Of a DNA stretch of 16,512 nt, positions 7,375 through 15,103 are shown one piece after another. Position numbers and translations under genes: made by a program. Positions within the stretch are counted from its first letter, which is position 1, and each line of letters starts with the position of its first letter. A model generated the notes under the pieces. The model was given only the letters and a program-made list of their open reading frames with translations. It was not told the DNA's origin and did not search any database. This DNA is from Spirochaetota bacterium (GTDB taxonomy: Bacteria; Spirochaetota; Spirochaetia; DSM-27196; PWMO01), in assembly GCA_009908925.1 (NCBI GenBank), contig JAAAOH010000371.1:1-16512 (forward strand), in the 5' to 3' direction.

Positions 7375-7401
7375 TTTAAGCGCATAAGTAAACTTTGTCA
7401 A
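7373..7401 (-). promoter_or_regulatory. Promoter of feoABC
   Basis: On the minus strand there is a perfect TTGACA (-35, 7401-7396), a 17-bp spacer and TAAAGT (-10, 7378-7373). The predicted start is near 7366, giving a leader of about 57 nt before the feoA ATG. The surrounding 70 bp are AT-rich in an otherwise GC-rich window, as expected for a strong promoter. Confidence 0.75.
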
Positions 7402-7442
7402 GGGTATCGTGATATATTAGCTAAGCTTTACACGCGCCGCCG

Positions 7443-8285
7443 TCACCCCGCCGGCGGCGATCTGTCCGAGAAGAACTCCAGAACCGCGTTATCAACCGTC
7501 CTGCGGCGGGATTTGATGATTGCGTGCCCCGCCGCCGGGAGAATCCGCGCCTCTCCGCAGGGTGCCAGGGTCGCAGCGTGCTCGATTGCCTCGGGCGAGA
7601 ACAGGCGGTCGGCGGCTCCTGCGAGGAACAGCGCAGGTACCTGCACGTTCGGCAGGCGGTCAGTCAGGTCAGTGTGCGCGACCTCCCGCACCGTGATCGT
7701 AAAGTCCCAGGGGTAGTCCGTCGTCCCCTGCAGTTCGGGAAACAACCACGCGATGGTTCCATAGACACGCGACGTGAGCCCGGTATAGCTCAAGGCGACG
7801 ATCTCTCGATGCACGCGGCGCCATTTCAACTCCTCGGCGTCTGTCTGCCACCGCGCGGCGGCCTCACGACCATTGTCGCTCATGCGCGGCCCTGCGGCGA
7901 CCACCACCAGCCGGCGCAGCGGCCCCCGCGATTCGGCGGCAGCCGCCAGCGCGAACATTCCGCCGGCACCGATCCCGAGGAGATCCAACCCGTCGGCGCC
8001 GGTGAGCTCGGCGATCTCCGTGAGGCCATCAATGTAATGGTCACGAATGTCGTTGAAGCTGTAGTCGAACGGCATCTCGATCGGTCGCTCGAGCAGATAC
8101 ACCGTCCTGCCTGCTTCCGTATAGCGCTCGTAGGAGTTGATCATCCCCTGAAGCACGAGGCCGTCGGCGGCACGGTGCTCGACGCGAAAGCCGTCGAACA
8201 CCACGAGAGGGGTGCCTCCGTAGCCGATCTTGGCGAAGGGAAGGCCGCAGTCGAGCATGCCGGATCGGGCGGTCGGTGATGCCAT
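7443..8285 (-). CDS. Alpha/beta-hydrolase-fold protein lacking the nucleophile serine
   Basis: This 280-residue protein looks like an alpha/beta hydrolase of the haloperoxidase/esterase type. It has an early strand and oxyanion segment (GGTPLVVFDGF), a nucleophile-elbow strand (GLDLLGIGAGGMFAL), a cap-like middle (about 140-205), an acid motif in LFLAGAADRLFSPE (D226) and a terminal LPAAGHAI (H254). The elbow reads G-I-G-A-G (104-108): the position that normally holds Ser, Asp or Cys is Gly106 (codon GGT). The protein may therefore be non-catalytic or use another chemistry; no substrate can be named. The start is uncertain. ATG at 8285 is used here; ATG at 8258 and TTG at 8324 are alternatives, and none has a good Shine-Dalgarno sequence. 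A weak TTGCCC-N17-TACCTT lies just upstream of 8285. The gene lies upstream of feoA on the same strand, but feoABC has its own promoter. Confidence 0.75.
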   Translation of the reverse strand: MASPTARSGMLDCGLPFAKIGYGGTPLVVFDGFRVEHRAADGLVLQGMINSYERYTEAGRTVYLLERPIEMPFDYSFNDIRDHYIDGLTEIAELTGADGLDLLGIGAGGMFALAAAAESRGPLRRLVVVAAGPRMSDNGREAAARWQTDAEELKWRRVHREIVALSYTGLTSRVYGTIAWLFPELQGTTDYPWDFTITVREVAHTDLTDRLPNVQVPALFLAGAADRLFSPEAIEHAATLAPCGEARILPAAGHAIIKSRRRTVDNAVLEFFSDRSPPAG

Positions 8286-8332
8286 AGGTGAGCTGAAGGT
8301 ACCGACGCCGCCTCTCGGGGGCAACCCGTCAC

Positions 8333-8362
8333 TTGACCGTCCGAAAGCTCAAGTCGTATGAT
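8333..8362 (+). promoter_or_regulatory. Promoter of the CAT-anticodon tRNA gene
   Basis: TTGACC (8333-8338), an 18-bp spacer and TATGAT (8357-8362) lie upstream of the tRNA, each box matching consensus at 5 of 6 bases. Transcription would start near 8369, leaving a leader of about 19 nt for RNase P to remove. The promoter is divergent from the hydrolase gene. Confidence 0.65.
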
Positions 8363-8387
8363 ATGGCCCGCAGCGCAGTCATTCCCC

Positions 8388-8442
<55 letters not shown>

Positions 8443-8461
<19 letters not shown>

Positions 8462-9684
8462 GTCACCGGCCGCAGCATGAGGAAGGCTACTACCACGCCC
8501 ACCGCCGAGAGGCCGATCACGAAAACAAACATCGGACTGTAGGAGTTGAACCTCCCGTAGAGCGCGCTGAAGGCACTTCCGCCGACGAGCGCCCCCACCC
8601 CGTATGCGGTGTACATGATGCCGTAGTTGCGCGCGTAGTGGTACGGGCCGAAGAGCCGTGTCGTAGCCGCCGGTGCAATCGCGAGCCACCCTCCGAGCAT
8701 CAGCCAGAAAATGCCGAACCCGATGAAGAACGGCAGCGGAACCCCCGGTGCCGCGAGAAGTGATACCCCGGCTCCGATTGCGATGAGGCCATAGGACAGC
8801 ACCACCGTCGCCCGGGATCCGAGCGCATCATGCACGGCTCCGAAGATCGGCCGCCCGACGCCGTTCAGGACACCGAGCGCCGAGACCGCCACCGCCGCGC
8901 CTGATGCGGAAAGACCCGCAACCTGACGGCCGAAGGGCGCGGTCATGCCGATAGCCGTCAACCCCGCGAGTGTACCGATAGCGTAGCAGATCCACAGGCC
9001 GTAGAAGCTCCGCGTTGCGAGCATCTCGCGCGGGGAAAGTTCACGCGGCGTCACCGTCACCCCCGGCACCGCCTCGGCCTCGGCCTCCTCTGGATCGGGG
9101 GCGCTGACCGCCTCGGGACCACGACGAAAGAAAACGGTCAGACCGGCTATGACGACGATGAAGCCCGCACCGAGCACGATCATCGCACTCTGCACGCCGA
9201 AGCGATTGATCAGGATCTCGGCAAGCGGCGCGGTGACGAACGGAGATACCCCGAAACCGGCGAGCGTCAGCCCCATCGCGAGCCCCCGCCTGTCGGGAAA
9301 CCAGCTTCCCACGACCGACAGCGGTACGCCGTAGCCGAAGCCGACGCCCGCGCCGCCGATGATTCCGTATGTGACGACCAGGGGTAGGAACCCGTTGATG
9401 AAGCCGGCACTCATCCATCCGGCGCCCACGAGCACGCCACCGAGGAGCAGCGTCACCCGGGGGCCGATGTGAGCTATCAACGCACCTGCGAGGGGCATCG
9501 AGAAGGCGAACGCCCCGAGGAAGACCGAGTACGGCAGGCCGCTCTGTGCGGCGGTAATGCCGAGGGCCGCCTCGAGCGGTTCCCGAAAGACGGACCACGA
9601 GTACACGGTTCCGAGACAGGCATTCACCACGATCCCGATAACAACGAGGTCCCAGCGTTTGTTCAGGCGAGGATCTGCGTGCAT
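8443..9684 (-). CDS. MFS transporter, oxalate/formate antiporter (OFA) type
   Basis: This is a 413-residue inner-membrane transporter with about 12 predicted helices. It has the OFA-family N-terminus (VNACLGTVYSWSVFREPLE in helix 1), the GAGVGFGYGVPLSVVGSWFPDR loop, and an acidic, Pro-rich central cytoplasmic loop (about 189-220) between the two halves. Other landmarks are GVGRPIFGAVHDALGSR and the helix-11 motif NYGIMYTAYGVG. OxlT uses an Arg (R272) and a Lys (K355) to bind oxalate. R278 here probably corresponds to the Arg, but the helix-11 motif holds Tyr where I would expect the Lys, so oxalate is unlikely; another organic acid is possible. The ATG at 9684 has no strong Shine-Dalgarno sequence, and a promoter-like pair lies directly upstream. 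The last codons and the TGA (8445-8443) lie inside the tRNA gene on the opposite strand. Confidence 0.88.
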
Positions 9685-9690
9685 TCCGCT

Positions 9691-9719
9691 ACTATTGCTA
9701 CCACAGGCGTTTTTGCCAA
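9691..9719 (-). promoter_or_regulatory. Probable promoter of the MFS gene
   Basis: On the minus strand, TTGGCA (9719-9714), a 17-bp spacer and AATAGT (9696-9691) can be read. The predicted start falls at or within a few bases of the ATG at 9684, so the mRNA would be leaderless. The -10 is only a 4 of 6 match, so this is moderate evidence. Confidence 0.5.
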
Positions 9720-9735
9720 CCCGTCGGCAGCGGTT

Positions 9736-10347
9736 CTACGGAACATCCACCGGTATAACGTGAGTATCCGACCCCGCGCGGAAAACGAGCGAACCGGAGC
9801 GGCGATTACCCGCCGCCACCGGCTCTTCCGCGGTTCTCCATTCAGCCGAGTCCCCGTGTGGTGACACCACGACGAGCGAATAGGAAGGATCGAGCTCGAG
9901 GCGCTTCAGGGTCGACAGTGTGAGCCCGCCACCGGCGACGGCGGTCCGCCCGGTATCGAGATTGGTGATGTATGCGCCCCCGGTGACGAACGCGAGGGTG
10001 AGATCCTCCGACCTCGTTCTGCGTGGTGGTACGTCGATTCTTCGATCCTCGACGGGGGCGAAGATATGAATCTGTGTACCCTGCAGCGCGTTGGCCGCGT
10101 ACCAGGTCCGCATGTGTATGAACGCCGCGTCAGCCGATTCGAAGCTCAGCGACCTGTCCGACAGGTTCTCGACACGTACCTGCACTCGAAAGGCGTCGCC
10201 GTCCGGTATGCGTACGCGAACAACGGAATCCGATCGCAGGCTTGAACTCCGATACTCCGGTAGTGTGGACTGCGGCACAGTGGCGCAGCCTGCAACTGTA
10301 AACGCCGTCAGTGCGATGAACGCCATAAATCTTCCTGAAGCTCTCAT
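9736..10347 (-). CDS. Unrecognised lipoprotein
   Basis: I do not recognise this family. The 203-residue protein has a short basic N-terminus, a hydrophobic stretch and the lipobox VAGC with lipidated Cys21, so it is probably anchored in the outer or inner membrane facing the periplasm. The mature part looks beta-rich (alternating segments such as SVVRVRIPDGDAFRVQVRVENLSDRSLSFE). It may be an immunoglobulin- or beta-sandwich-like domain, but no catalytic motif is visible. The ATG at 10347 was chosen over an upstream in-frame start at 10377 because of its good Shine-Dalgarno sequence (GGGAGGG) and because it leaves a normal signal peptide. The gene diverges from dppA across a 125-bp gap with a shared palindrome. 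It is followed after 51 bp by the MFS gene on the same strand. Confidence 0.8.
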   Translation of the reverse strand: MRASGRFMAFIALTAFTVAGCATVPQSTLPEYRSSSLRSDSVVRVRIPDGDAFRVQVRVENLSDRSLSFESADAAFIHMRTWYAANALQGTQIHIFAPVEDRRIDVPPRRTRSEDLTLAFVTGGAYITNLDTGRTAVAGGGLTLSTLKRLELDPSYSLVVVSPHGDSAEWRTAEEPVAAGNRRSGSLVFRAGSDTHVIPVDVP

Positions 10348-10400
10348 GGGACCCTCCCCGCCCGTGTGACCTCCCAAGTTTCTCCCGACCCGGCCATGCC

Positions 10401-10415
10401 GTCAATAGTATTGAC
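10401..10415. promoter_or_regulatory. Perfect 15-bp palindrome in the lipoprotein/dppA divergent promoter
   Basis: GTCAATA-G-TATTGAC is a perfect 7+7 inverted repeat. Its right arm overlaps the dppA -35 (TTGACC, 10411-10416) and its left arm overlaps a TTGACG facing the lipoprotein gene (10405-10400). The -10 for the lipoprotein side is poor (GAAACT after 17 bp). The palindrome could be an operator controlling both directions, or a by-product of two back-to-back -35 boxes. Confidence 0.5.
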
Positions 10416-10440
10416 CGAACATGACTACCGGAATTATTAT
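10411..10440 (+). promoter_or_regulatory. Promoter of the dpp operon
   Basis: TTGACC (10411-10416), an 18-bp spacer and TATTAT (10435-10440) each match consensus at 5 of 6 bases. The predicted start is near 10447, giving a leader of about 26 nt that contains the full Shine-Dalgarno AAGGAGG (10462-10468), ideally spaced from the dppA ATG. Confidence 0.65.
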
Positions 10441-10472
10441 GCCGCCACGTTCTTTAAGTATAAGGAGGGAAC

Positions 10473-12077
10473 ATGAGTCGTCTTAATGACAGCCGATTCA
10501 AGGGAGTCGCACTGCTGCTCGCAGCGGTTCTGCTCGTCGGTGTACTGCTACTTGCAGGCTGCGCGCCCCAGGAGGAAGAGGAGGAAGCAGCGCAGGAAGA
10601 GGAGGCACAGGTAGAGCGCGACACGCTCACCATCGCCATCGGCGCTGAGCCCGAGTCACTCGACCCGGTTCGGATGACGTCGGCACCGGCGGCCACCGTC
10701 GGAGAGCATGTGGTCGAGCGCCTGATCTACATGGAAGAGGACGGATCTCTGACCCCGATGCTTGCCACGGGATGGGATTCGAATGATGAAGGCACCGTAT
10801 GGACGTTCGACATCCGCGAGGGTGTTGAGTTCCATGACGGTGAGCCGCTGAACGCGGAGGCGGTGGCAACCAATCTGCGCCGGTTCGTGAATCCGGACGT
10901 TGGTGCGGCCTATGCCTTCCTGCTCGGTACGGTCGAGGAGATCGAGGCGGTAAGCGAGTACGAGCTGCAGCTCAGCCTGTCTCAGCCCTTCGCGCCGATT
11001 CTCTCTCACCTCTCGCACAGCTTCATCGGTATCGTGAGCCCCGCTCAGCTCGAGGGCCTCGCGCCGGAGGACACGATCGAGATCCCGGTCGGCACCGGCC
11101 CCTACGAGATGGTCGACTGGAGCCGTGGTGACAGCATCTCACTCGAGGTCAATGAGGACTTCTACGGCGACACGCCGGATATACCGAATGTTCGCTTCGA
11201 GTTCATTCCCGAGTCTTCGGCGCAGATTGTCGCGCTCGAGACCGGAGAGGTCGACGCGATGATGCGTGTACCCCCGCAGGAAGTCGAGCGGCTCGAAGGC
11301 GACCCGAACATCGAGGTCGTCCGTGAGTCGAGTGTTCGCACGATCTACATCGGCTTCAACAATCAGCAGGAGCCCTTCAACGATCCACTCGTGCGACGCG
11401 CGCTCAACCACGCGGTGAACAAGGAAGAGATCGTCAACGGACTCTTCGAGGGATTCACCGTGGCGGATGCGCCGGTGGTTCCGGCTGTGTTCGGCCACGA
11501 ATCGGTCGGCCCCTACGAGTACGACCCCGAGCGGGCTCAGGAGCTGCTTGCCGAAGCCGGCTATCCCGACGGGTTCGAAATGACAATCCACCATCCCACC
11601 GGTCGCTATCCCCTTGATGCAACGGTGGCGGAGGTCGTCCAGGACCAGCTGTCGGACGTCGGCATCGACGTTACGCTCGAGACCCGCGAGTGGTCGAGCT
11701 ATCTCGACTTCACGAGCCAGCCCCCCGACCAGGCCGAATACGACGCGTTCATGCTCGGCTGGGGTACGGTTACCCTGGATGCCGACTACGGCCTCTACGC
11801 GCTACTTCACAGCAGACAGTGGAACCCGAACGGCAACAACCGCGGTTTCTACAGAAACGATGAGGTCGACTCACTGCTCGACGAGGCGCGCGTGACCACC
11901 GATCAGGCCGCCCGCGAAGAGCTCTACGCCGAGGCAATCGAGCTTATCTGGAACGATGCACCCTGGATCTTTCTCTACAACCAGGGCCAGATCAACGCCA
12001 ACCGCACCTATGTGGAAGGCCTGATTCATCATCCGCTCGAGAACCTGAGCGCGTGGGACGCCTCGTTCAGCGAGTAA
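10473..12077 (+). CDS. dppA: Peptide ABC transporter substrate-binding lipoprotein
   Basis: This is the ligand-capturing component of a peptide/nickel-type ABC importer (SBP family 5). The 534-residue protein has a lipoprotein signal ending in LAGC (Cys30). A strikingly acidic linker follows (nine Glu in residues 34-48), then the family landmarks IAIGAEPESLDPV, GVEFHDGEPLNAEAV (117-131), VGTGPY (206-211), VRRALNHAVNKEEIV (307-321) and a second-lobe AFMLGWG. The start is set by a perfect AAGGAGG Shine-Dalgarno sequence. It heads the operon dppA-B-C-D-F with its own promoter, and a strong hairpin follows its stop. Substrate cannot be decided from sequence: di- or oligopeptides are most likely, but glutathione or nickel binders belong to the same family. 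Confidence 0.92.
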   Translation: MSRLNDSRFKGVALLLAAVLLVGVLLLAGCAPQEEEEEAAQEEEAQVERDTLTIAIGAEPESLDPVRMTSAPAATVGEHVVERLIYMEEDGSLTPMLATGWDSNDEGTVWTFDIREGVEFHDGEPLNAEAVATNLRRFVNPDVGAAYAFLLGTVEEIEAVSEYELQLSLSQPFAPILSHLSHSFIGIVSPAQLEGLAPEDTIEIPVGTGPYEMVDWSRGDSISLEVNEDFYGDTPDIPNVRFEFIPESSAQIVALETGEVDAMMRVPPQEVERLEGDPNIEVVRESSVRTIYIGFNNQQEPFNDPLVRRALNHAVNKEEIVNGLFEGFTVADAPVVPAVFGHESVGPYEYDPERAQELLAEAGYPDGFEMTIHHPTGRYPLDATVAEVVQDQLSDVGIDVTLETREWSSYLDFTSQPPDQAEYDAFMLGWGTVTLDADYGLYALLHSRQWNPNGNNRGFYRNDEVDSLLDEARVTTDQAAREELYAEAIELIWNDAPWIFLYNQGQINANRTYVEGLIHHPLENLSAWDASFSE

Positions 12078-12089
12078 CACTTGGTCTTT

Positions 12090-12115
12090 CCTGCCGCCCC
12101 TTCGGGGGCGGCAGG
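12090..12115 (+). terminator. UUCG-capped hairpin between dppA and dppB
   Basis: Eleven perfect base pairs (CCTGCCGCCCC with GGGGCGGCAGG) are closed by a TTCG tetraloop, 12 bp after the dppA stop. The trailing sequence CTATTT is only a weak U-tract. The element therefore more likely acts as a partial terminator or 3' mRNA stabiliser that raises binding-protein levels over the downstream permease and ATPase genes, as is known for other ABC importer operons. Confidence 0.7.
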
Positions 12116-12140
12116 CTATTTCAGGAAAAAGGCGCCACGT

Positions 12141-13076
12141 ATGTATCAGTACATCCTGCGACGGCTTCTGCTCACCATTCCGGTCGTTATCGGCGTTTCC
12201 GTCATCGTATTCGGCATCATTCGACTCCTGCCCGGCGATCCCGCGCGGGCGCTTGCAGGTGTACAGGCGACACCCGAGTACATCGAGCAGGTCCGCGAGC
12301 GCTACGGCCTCGACGAGCCGGTTTACGTGCAGTACTGGAACTTCGTATCGGGAGCAATCCAGGGAGACCTGGGCAGATCCACCTTCAGCAACAGACCCGT
12401 GACCACGGAAATCGGTGAACGCTTTCCGCGAACACTCCTTCTGGCGAGCGTATCGCTCGCGATCGCAACCGTCCTCGGAGTGTCGGCGGGAATCGTTTCC
12501 GCGACGCGGCGGAACTCCGTCTTCGACAACGCGAGCATGTTTGCCGCCCTCGTAGGTGTGGCCGCACCCGTTTTCTGGCTCGCGCTCATGCTCCAGCTGC
12601 TGTTTTCAGTGCAATTACGCTGGTTACCACCAACCGGTATGGGCTCGATACGCCATATCATTCTTCCGAGCATTACGCTCGGCCTCGCGAGCGCGGCATT
12701 GATGGCGCGCATTACCCGCTCGAGTATGCTCGATGTACTGCGGCAGGATTTCATCACCACCGCACGTGCAAAGGGCCTCGCCGAACGCGTGGTCGTGTAC
12801 AAGCATGCGCTGAAGAACGCCCTCATTCCGGTGGTCACCGTCCTCGGCCTCCAGTTCGGCATACTGCTCGGCGGCGCAGTACTCACGGAGACCGTGTTCG
12901 CCTGGCCCGGGGTGGGACGCCTGCTCGTGGACTCGATCCTGAGGCGGGACTACCCCGTCGTACAGGGGACGGTCATGCTGCTCGCGTTTCTCTTTGTAAT
13001 CATCAATCTCGTGGTGGACATTATCTACGCCTTCCTCGACCCGCGTATTCACTACCAGGGTCAGGACGAGGCATAA
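12141..13076 (+). CDS. dppB: Peptide ABC transporter permease, DppB/OppB type
   Basis: This is one of two membrane subunits of the importer. The 311-residue protein starts with the characteristic MYQYILRRLLLTIPVVIGVSV and has about six helices (roughly 9-29, 98-120, 134-156, 172-190, 229-253, 277-300). The large periplasmic loop includes LPGDPARALAG and RERYGLDEPVYVQYWNFV. The EAA loop that contacts the ATPases is TTARAKGLAERVVVYKHALK (206-225). The ATG at 12141 is chosen because the family N-terminus begins there; a TTG 60 bp upstream would place the hairpin inside the gene. The Shine-Dalgarno sequence is modest (AAAAAGG). The next gene starts 12 bp after the stop. Confidence 0.95.
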   Translation: MYQYILRRLLLTIPVVIGVSVIVFGIIRLLPGDPARALAGVQATPEYIEQVRERYGLDEPVYVQYWNFVSGAIQGDLGRSTFSNRPVTTEIGERFPRTLLLASVSLAIATVLGVSAGIVSATRRNSVFDNASMFAALVGVAAPVFWLALMLQLLFSVQLRWLPPTGMGSIRHIILPSITLGLASAALMARITRSSMLDVLRQDFITTARAKGLAERVVVYKHALKNALIPVVTVLGLQFGILLGGAVLTETVFAWPGVGRLLVDSILRRDYPVVQGTVMLLAFLFVIINLVVDIIYAFLDPRIHYQGQDEA

Positions 13077-13088
13077 CGGGGGACGGAT

Positions 13089-14033
13089 ATGAGCGAGGCT
13101 CAGATACCTCAGCGCGGAGCAGCGGCACAGTACGAACCCGCCGTCGAAGGCGAGGGGGGCGAGTCCCCGTCGGGGGAACAGGAGCGCCGAAAGCGCCAGA
13201 GTGAGATTCGTGCCGTCCTTCGCCATCTCGTGCGAAACAGGGGTGCGGTTGTCGGACTGGTCATCATCGGGTCCTTTATCGCGGCAGCCCTTCTGGCCCC
13301 CATCATTGCGACCCACAGCCCCACCGATACCGCCGTCGTCGACCGTCTCCAACCCGCCGACGCCGAACACTGGCTCGGAACCGACGAGCTCGGCCGCGAC
13401 CTCTTCAGCCGCATGCTCTACGGCGGTCGCATCTCGCTCAATATCGGTATCATCTCCGTCGCCATCGGCATTCTCATCGGTGTCCCCATCGGTGCGGTGA
13501 GCGGCTACTACGGTGGCCGCCTCGACATCATCACGCAGCGATTCATAGATATCATGATCGCGTTTCCGGGCATCCTCCTCGCCATCGTCGTGGTGACGGT
13601 GCTCGGCGTCGGCGTGACCAACGTGATGATTGCGACCGGTATCGCCAGTGTTCCGATATACGCCCGTCTCGTACGCGGGTCGGTGCTTGCGGCGAAGGAG
13701 CAGAGCTACGTTGCTGCGGCCCGGGCTGCGGGCATCGGGGACCTGAGCATCATCTTCAGGCACATTCTGCCCAACAGCCTCGCGCCGGTCATCGTCCAGA
13801 GCACCTTCCAGATCGCGACCTCGATACTGTGGGCGGCCGGACTCGGCTTCCTCGGACTCGGCGCCCAGGCGCCCACGCCCGAATGGGGCGCGATTCTCTC
13901 CAACGGTCGGGAGTACATCCGCACCGCGCATCACCTGACGACCTACCCCGGCCTGGCCATTCTGTTGATGGTGCTGGGCTTCAACCTCGTCGGTGACGGC
14001 CTTCGCGACGCACTCGACCCGAAGACGCGGTAA
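13089..14033 (+). CDS. dppC: Peptide ABC transporter permease, DppC/OppC type
   Basis: This is the second membrane subunit. The 314-residue protein has a cytoplasmic, charged and poorly ordered N-terminal extension (about 1-38), then the DppC-type first helix (RNRGAVVGLVIIGSFIAAAL). The conserved HWLGTDELGRDLFSRMLYGGR (94-114) is followed by further helices. The EAA loop is YVAAARAAGIGDLSIIFRHI (207-226). The C-terminal block GLGFLGLGAQAPTPEWGAIL and the ending GDGLRDALDPKTR are typical. A GGGGGAC stretch upstream of the ATG can serve as a Shine-Dalgarno sequence. It lies 12 bp after dppB and 26 bp before dppD in the same operon. Confidence 0.95.
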   Translation: MSEAQIPQRGAAAQYEPAVEGEGGESPSGEQERRKRQSEIRAVLRHLVRNRGAVVGLVIIGSFIAAALLAPIIATHSPTDTAVVDRLQPADAEHWLGTDELGRDLFSRMLYGGRISLNIGIISVAIGILIGVPIGAVSGYYGGRLDIITQRFIDIMIAFPGILLAIVVVTVLGVGVTNVMIATGIASVPIYARLVRGSVLAAKEQSYVAAARAAGIGDLSIIFRHILPNSLAPVIVQSTFQIATSILWAAGLGFLGLGAQAPTPEWGAILSNGREYIRTAHHLTTYPGLAILLMVLGFNLVGDGLRDALDPKTR

Positions 14034-14059
14034 CCCTCGGGAAAGGAACGAACGAGTTT

Positions 14060-15103
14060 ATGGAATCGCTGCTGGAAATTCGAAATCTTCGCACCAGTTT
14101 CAGAACCGAGGACGGATACGTCCGCGCCGTGGACGATGTTTCGCTGCAAATCCGCAAGGGCGAGGTCGTCGGCGTCGTCGGCGAGAGCGGATGCGGGAAG
14201 ACGGTCACCTCACTGAGTATCCTCCAGCTCCTGCCCTCCCCTCCCGCATCCATCGACGGCGGTGAGATCATCTTCGAGGGCCGGGATCTGCTTCAGGTCT
14301 CCCCCGACGAGTTGCGACGTATTCGGGGAAACGAGATCGCCATGATCTTTCAGGAGCCGATGACCAGCCTCAACCCGGTATTCACCATCGGGAACCAGCT
14401 GATGGAGGCGATCTCCCTGCACCAGCACCTCGACGGCAAGGAGCTCCGAGACCGCGCAATCGAGATGCTGCGGGTCGTGGGCATTCCCCGGGCAGACGAG
14501 GTCATCGACGAATATCCCCACCGCTTCTCCGGCGGCATGCGTCAGCGGGCAATGATCGCGATGGCACTGAGCTGCAACCCGAAGCTCCTCATCGCCGACG
14601 AGCCGACCACCGCCCTCGACGTGACCATTCAGGCGCAGATTCTCGAGCTCATGCAGGGACTAAAAGAGAAGATCAACACCGCGGTCCTCTTCATCACCCA
14701 CGATCTGAGCGTCATCGCCGAGATGGCGGATCGTGTCATCGTGATGTACGCCGGCAAGGTGGTCGAGGAGGCCGACGTTGAAACCCTGTTTCACGAACCT
14801 CAACATCCCTATACGCAGGGACTCATCGGAAGCAGGCCGTCGGTGGAAACGGAGCGCGATCGCCTTGTCTATATTCCCGGCAACGTGCCGAATCCACTGG
14901 ACATGCCCGGCGGCTGCCCCTTCCACCCGCGGTGTCCGCATGCGATGAAGGTATGCAGCGGTGAAATGCCTCCCGAACACAAGCTGGAAGGCGGCCAGAT
15001 GGTGCGTTGCTGGCTGCACGAGAATCTCAGCCCCGAGCAGGCGCGCCCGCTTCGCCCTGCCGCTGAAGGGGCCGCCGCGACCGCCGACGAGGATGCCACA
15101 TGA
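14060..15103 (+). CDS. dppD: Peptide ABC transporter ATPase, DppD/OppD type
   Basis: This is one of two ATP-hydrolysing subunits on the cytoplasmic face of the importer. In the 347-residue protein I see Walker A GESGCGKT (41-48), the Q-loop (Q98), signature FSGGMRQR (156-163), Walker B with D180 and E181 (LLIADEP) and the H-loop H214. The C-terminal oligopeptide-transporter domain contains NPLDMPGGCPFHPRCPHAM, with cysteines at 286, 292, 299 and 317. This pattern holds a [4Fe-4S] cluster in at least one structurally studied family member. All ATPase motifs are intact. The Shine-Dalgarno sequence (AAAGGA) is rather distant from the ATG at 14060. The stop overlaps the dppF start (ATGA), so the two ATPases are translationally coupled. 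Confidence 0.96.
   Translation: MESLLEIRNLRTSFRTEDGYVRAVDDVSLQIRKGEVVGVVGESGCGKTVTSLSILQLLPSPPASIDGGEIIFEGRDLLQVSPDELRRIRGNEIAMIFQEPMTSLNPVFTIGNQLMEAISLHQHLDGKELRDRAIEMLRVVGIPRADEVIDEYPHRFSGGMRQRAMIAMALSCNPKLLIADEPTTALDVTIQAQILELMQGLKEKINTAVLFITHDLSVIAEMADRVIVMYAGKVVEEADVETLFHEPQHPYTQGLIGSRPSVETERDRLVYIPGNVPNPLDMPGGCPFHPRCPHAMKVCSGEMPPEHKLEGGQMVRCWLHENLSPEQARPLRPAAEGAAATADEDAT

Noticed and set aside
7405..7442. Terminator for the hydrolase gene in the AT-rich gap before feoA
   Set aside because: Only short AT-rich palindromes (TTAGCTAA, AAGCTT) occur; there is no GC stem followed by a T-run on the minus strand.
12081..12140. TTG start adding 20 residues to dppB
   Set aside because: It would start before the intergenic hairpin, and the family N-terminus begins exactly at the ATG 12141.
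12624..13934. Long minus-strand open frame (436 codons) opposite dppB and dppC
   Set aside because: It is antisense to two clearly recognisable permeases, has a low-complexity charged composition and no credible ribosome binding site.
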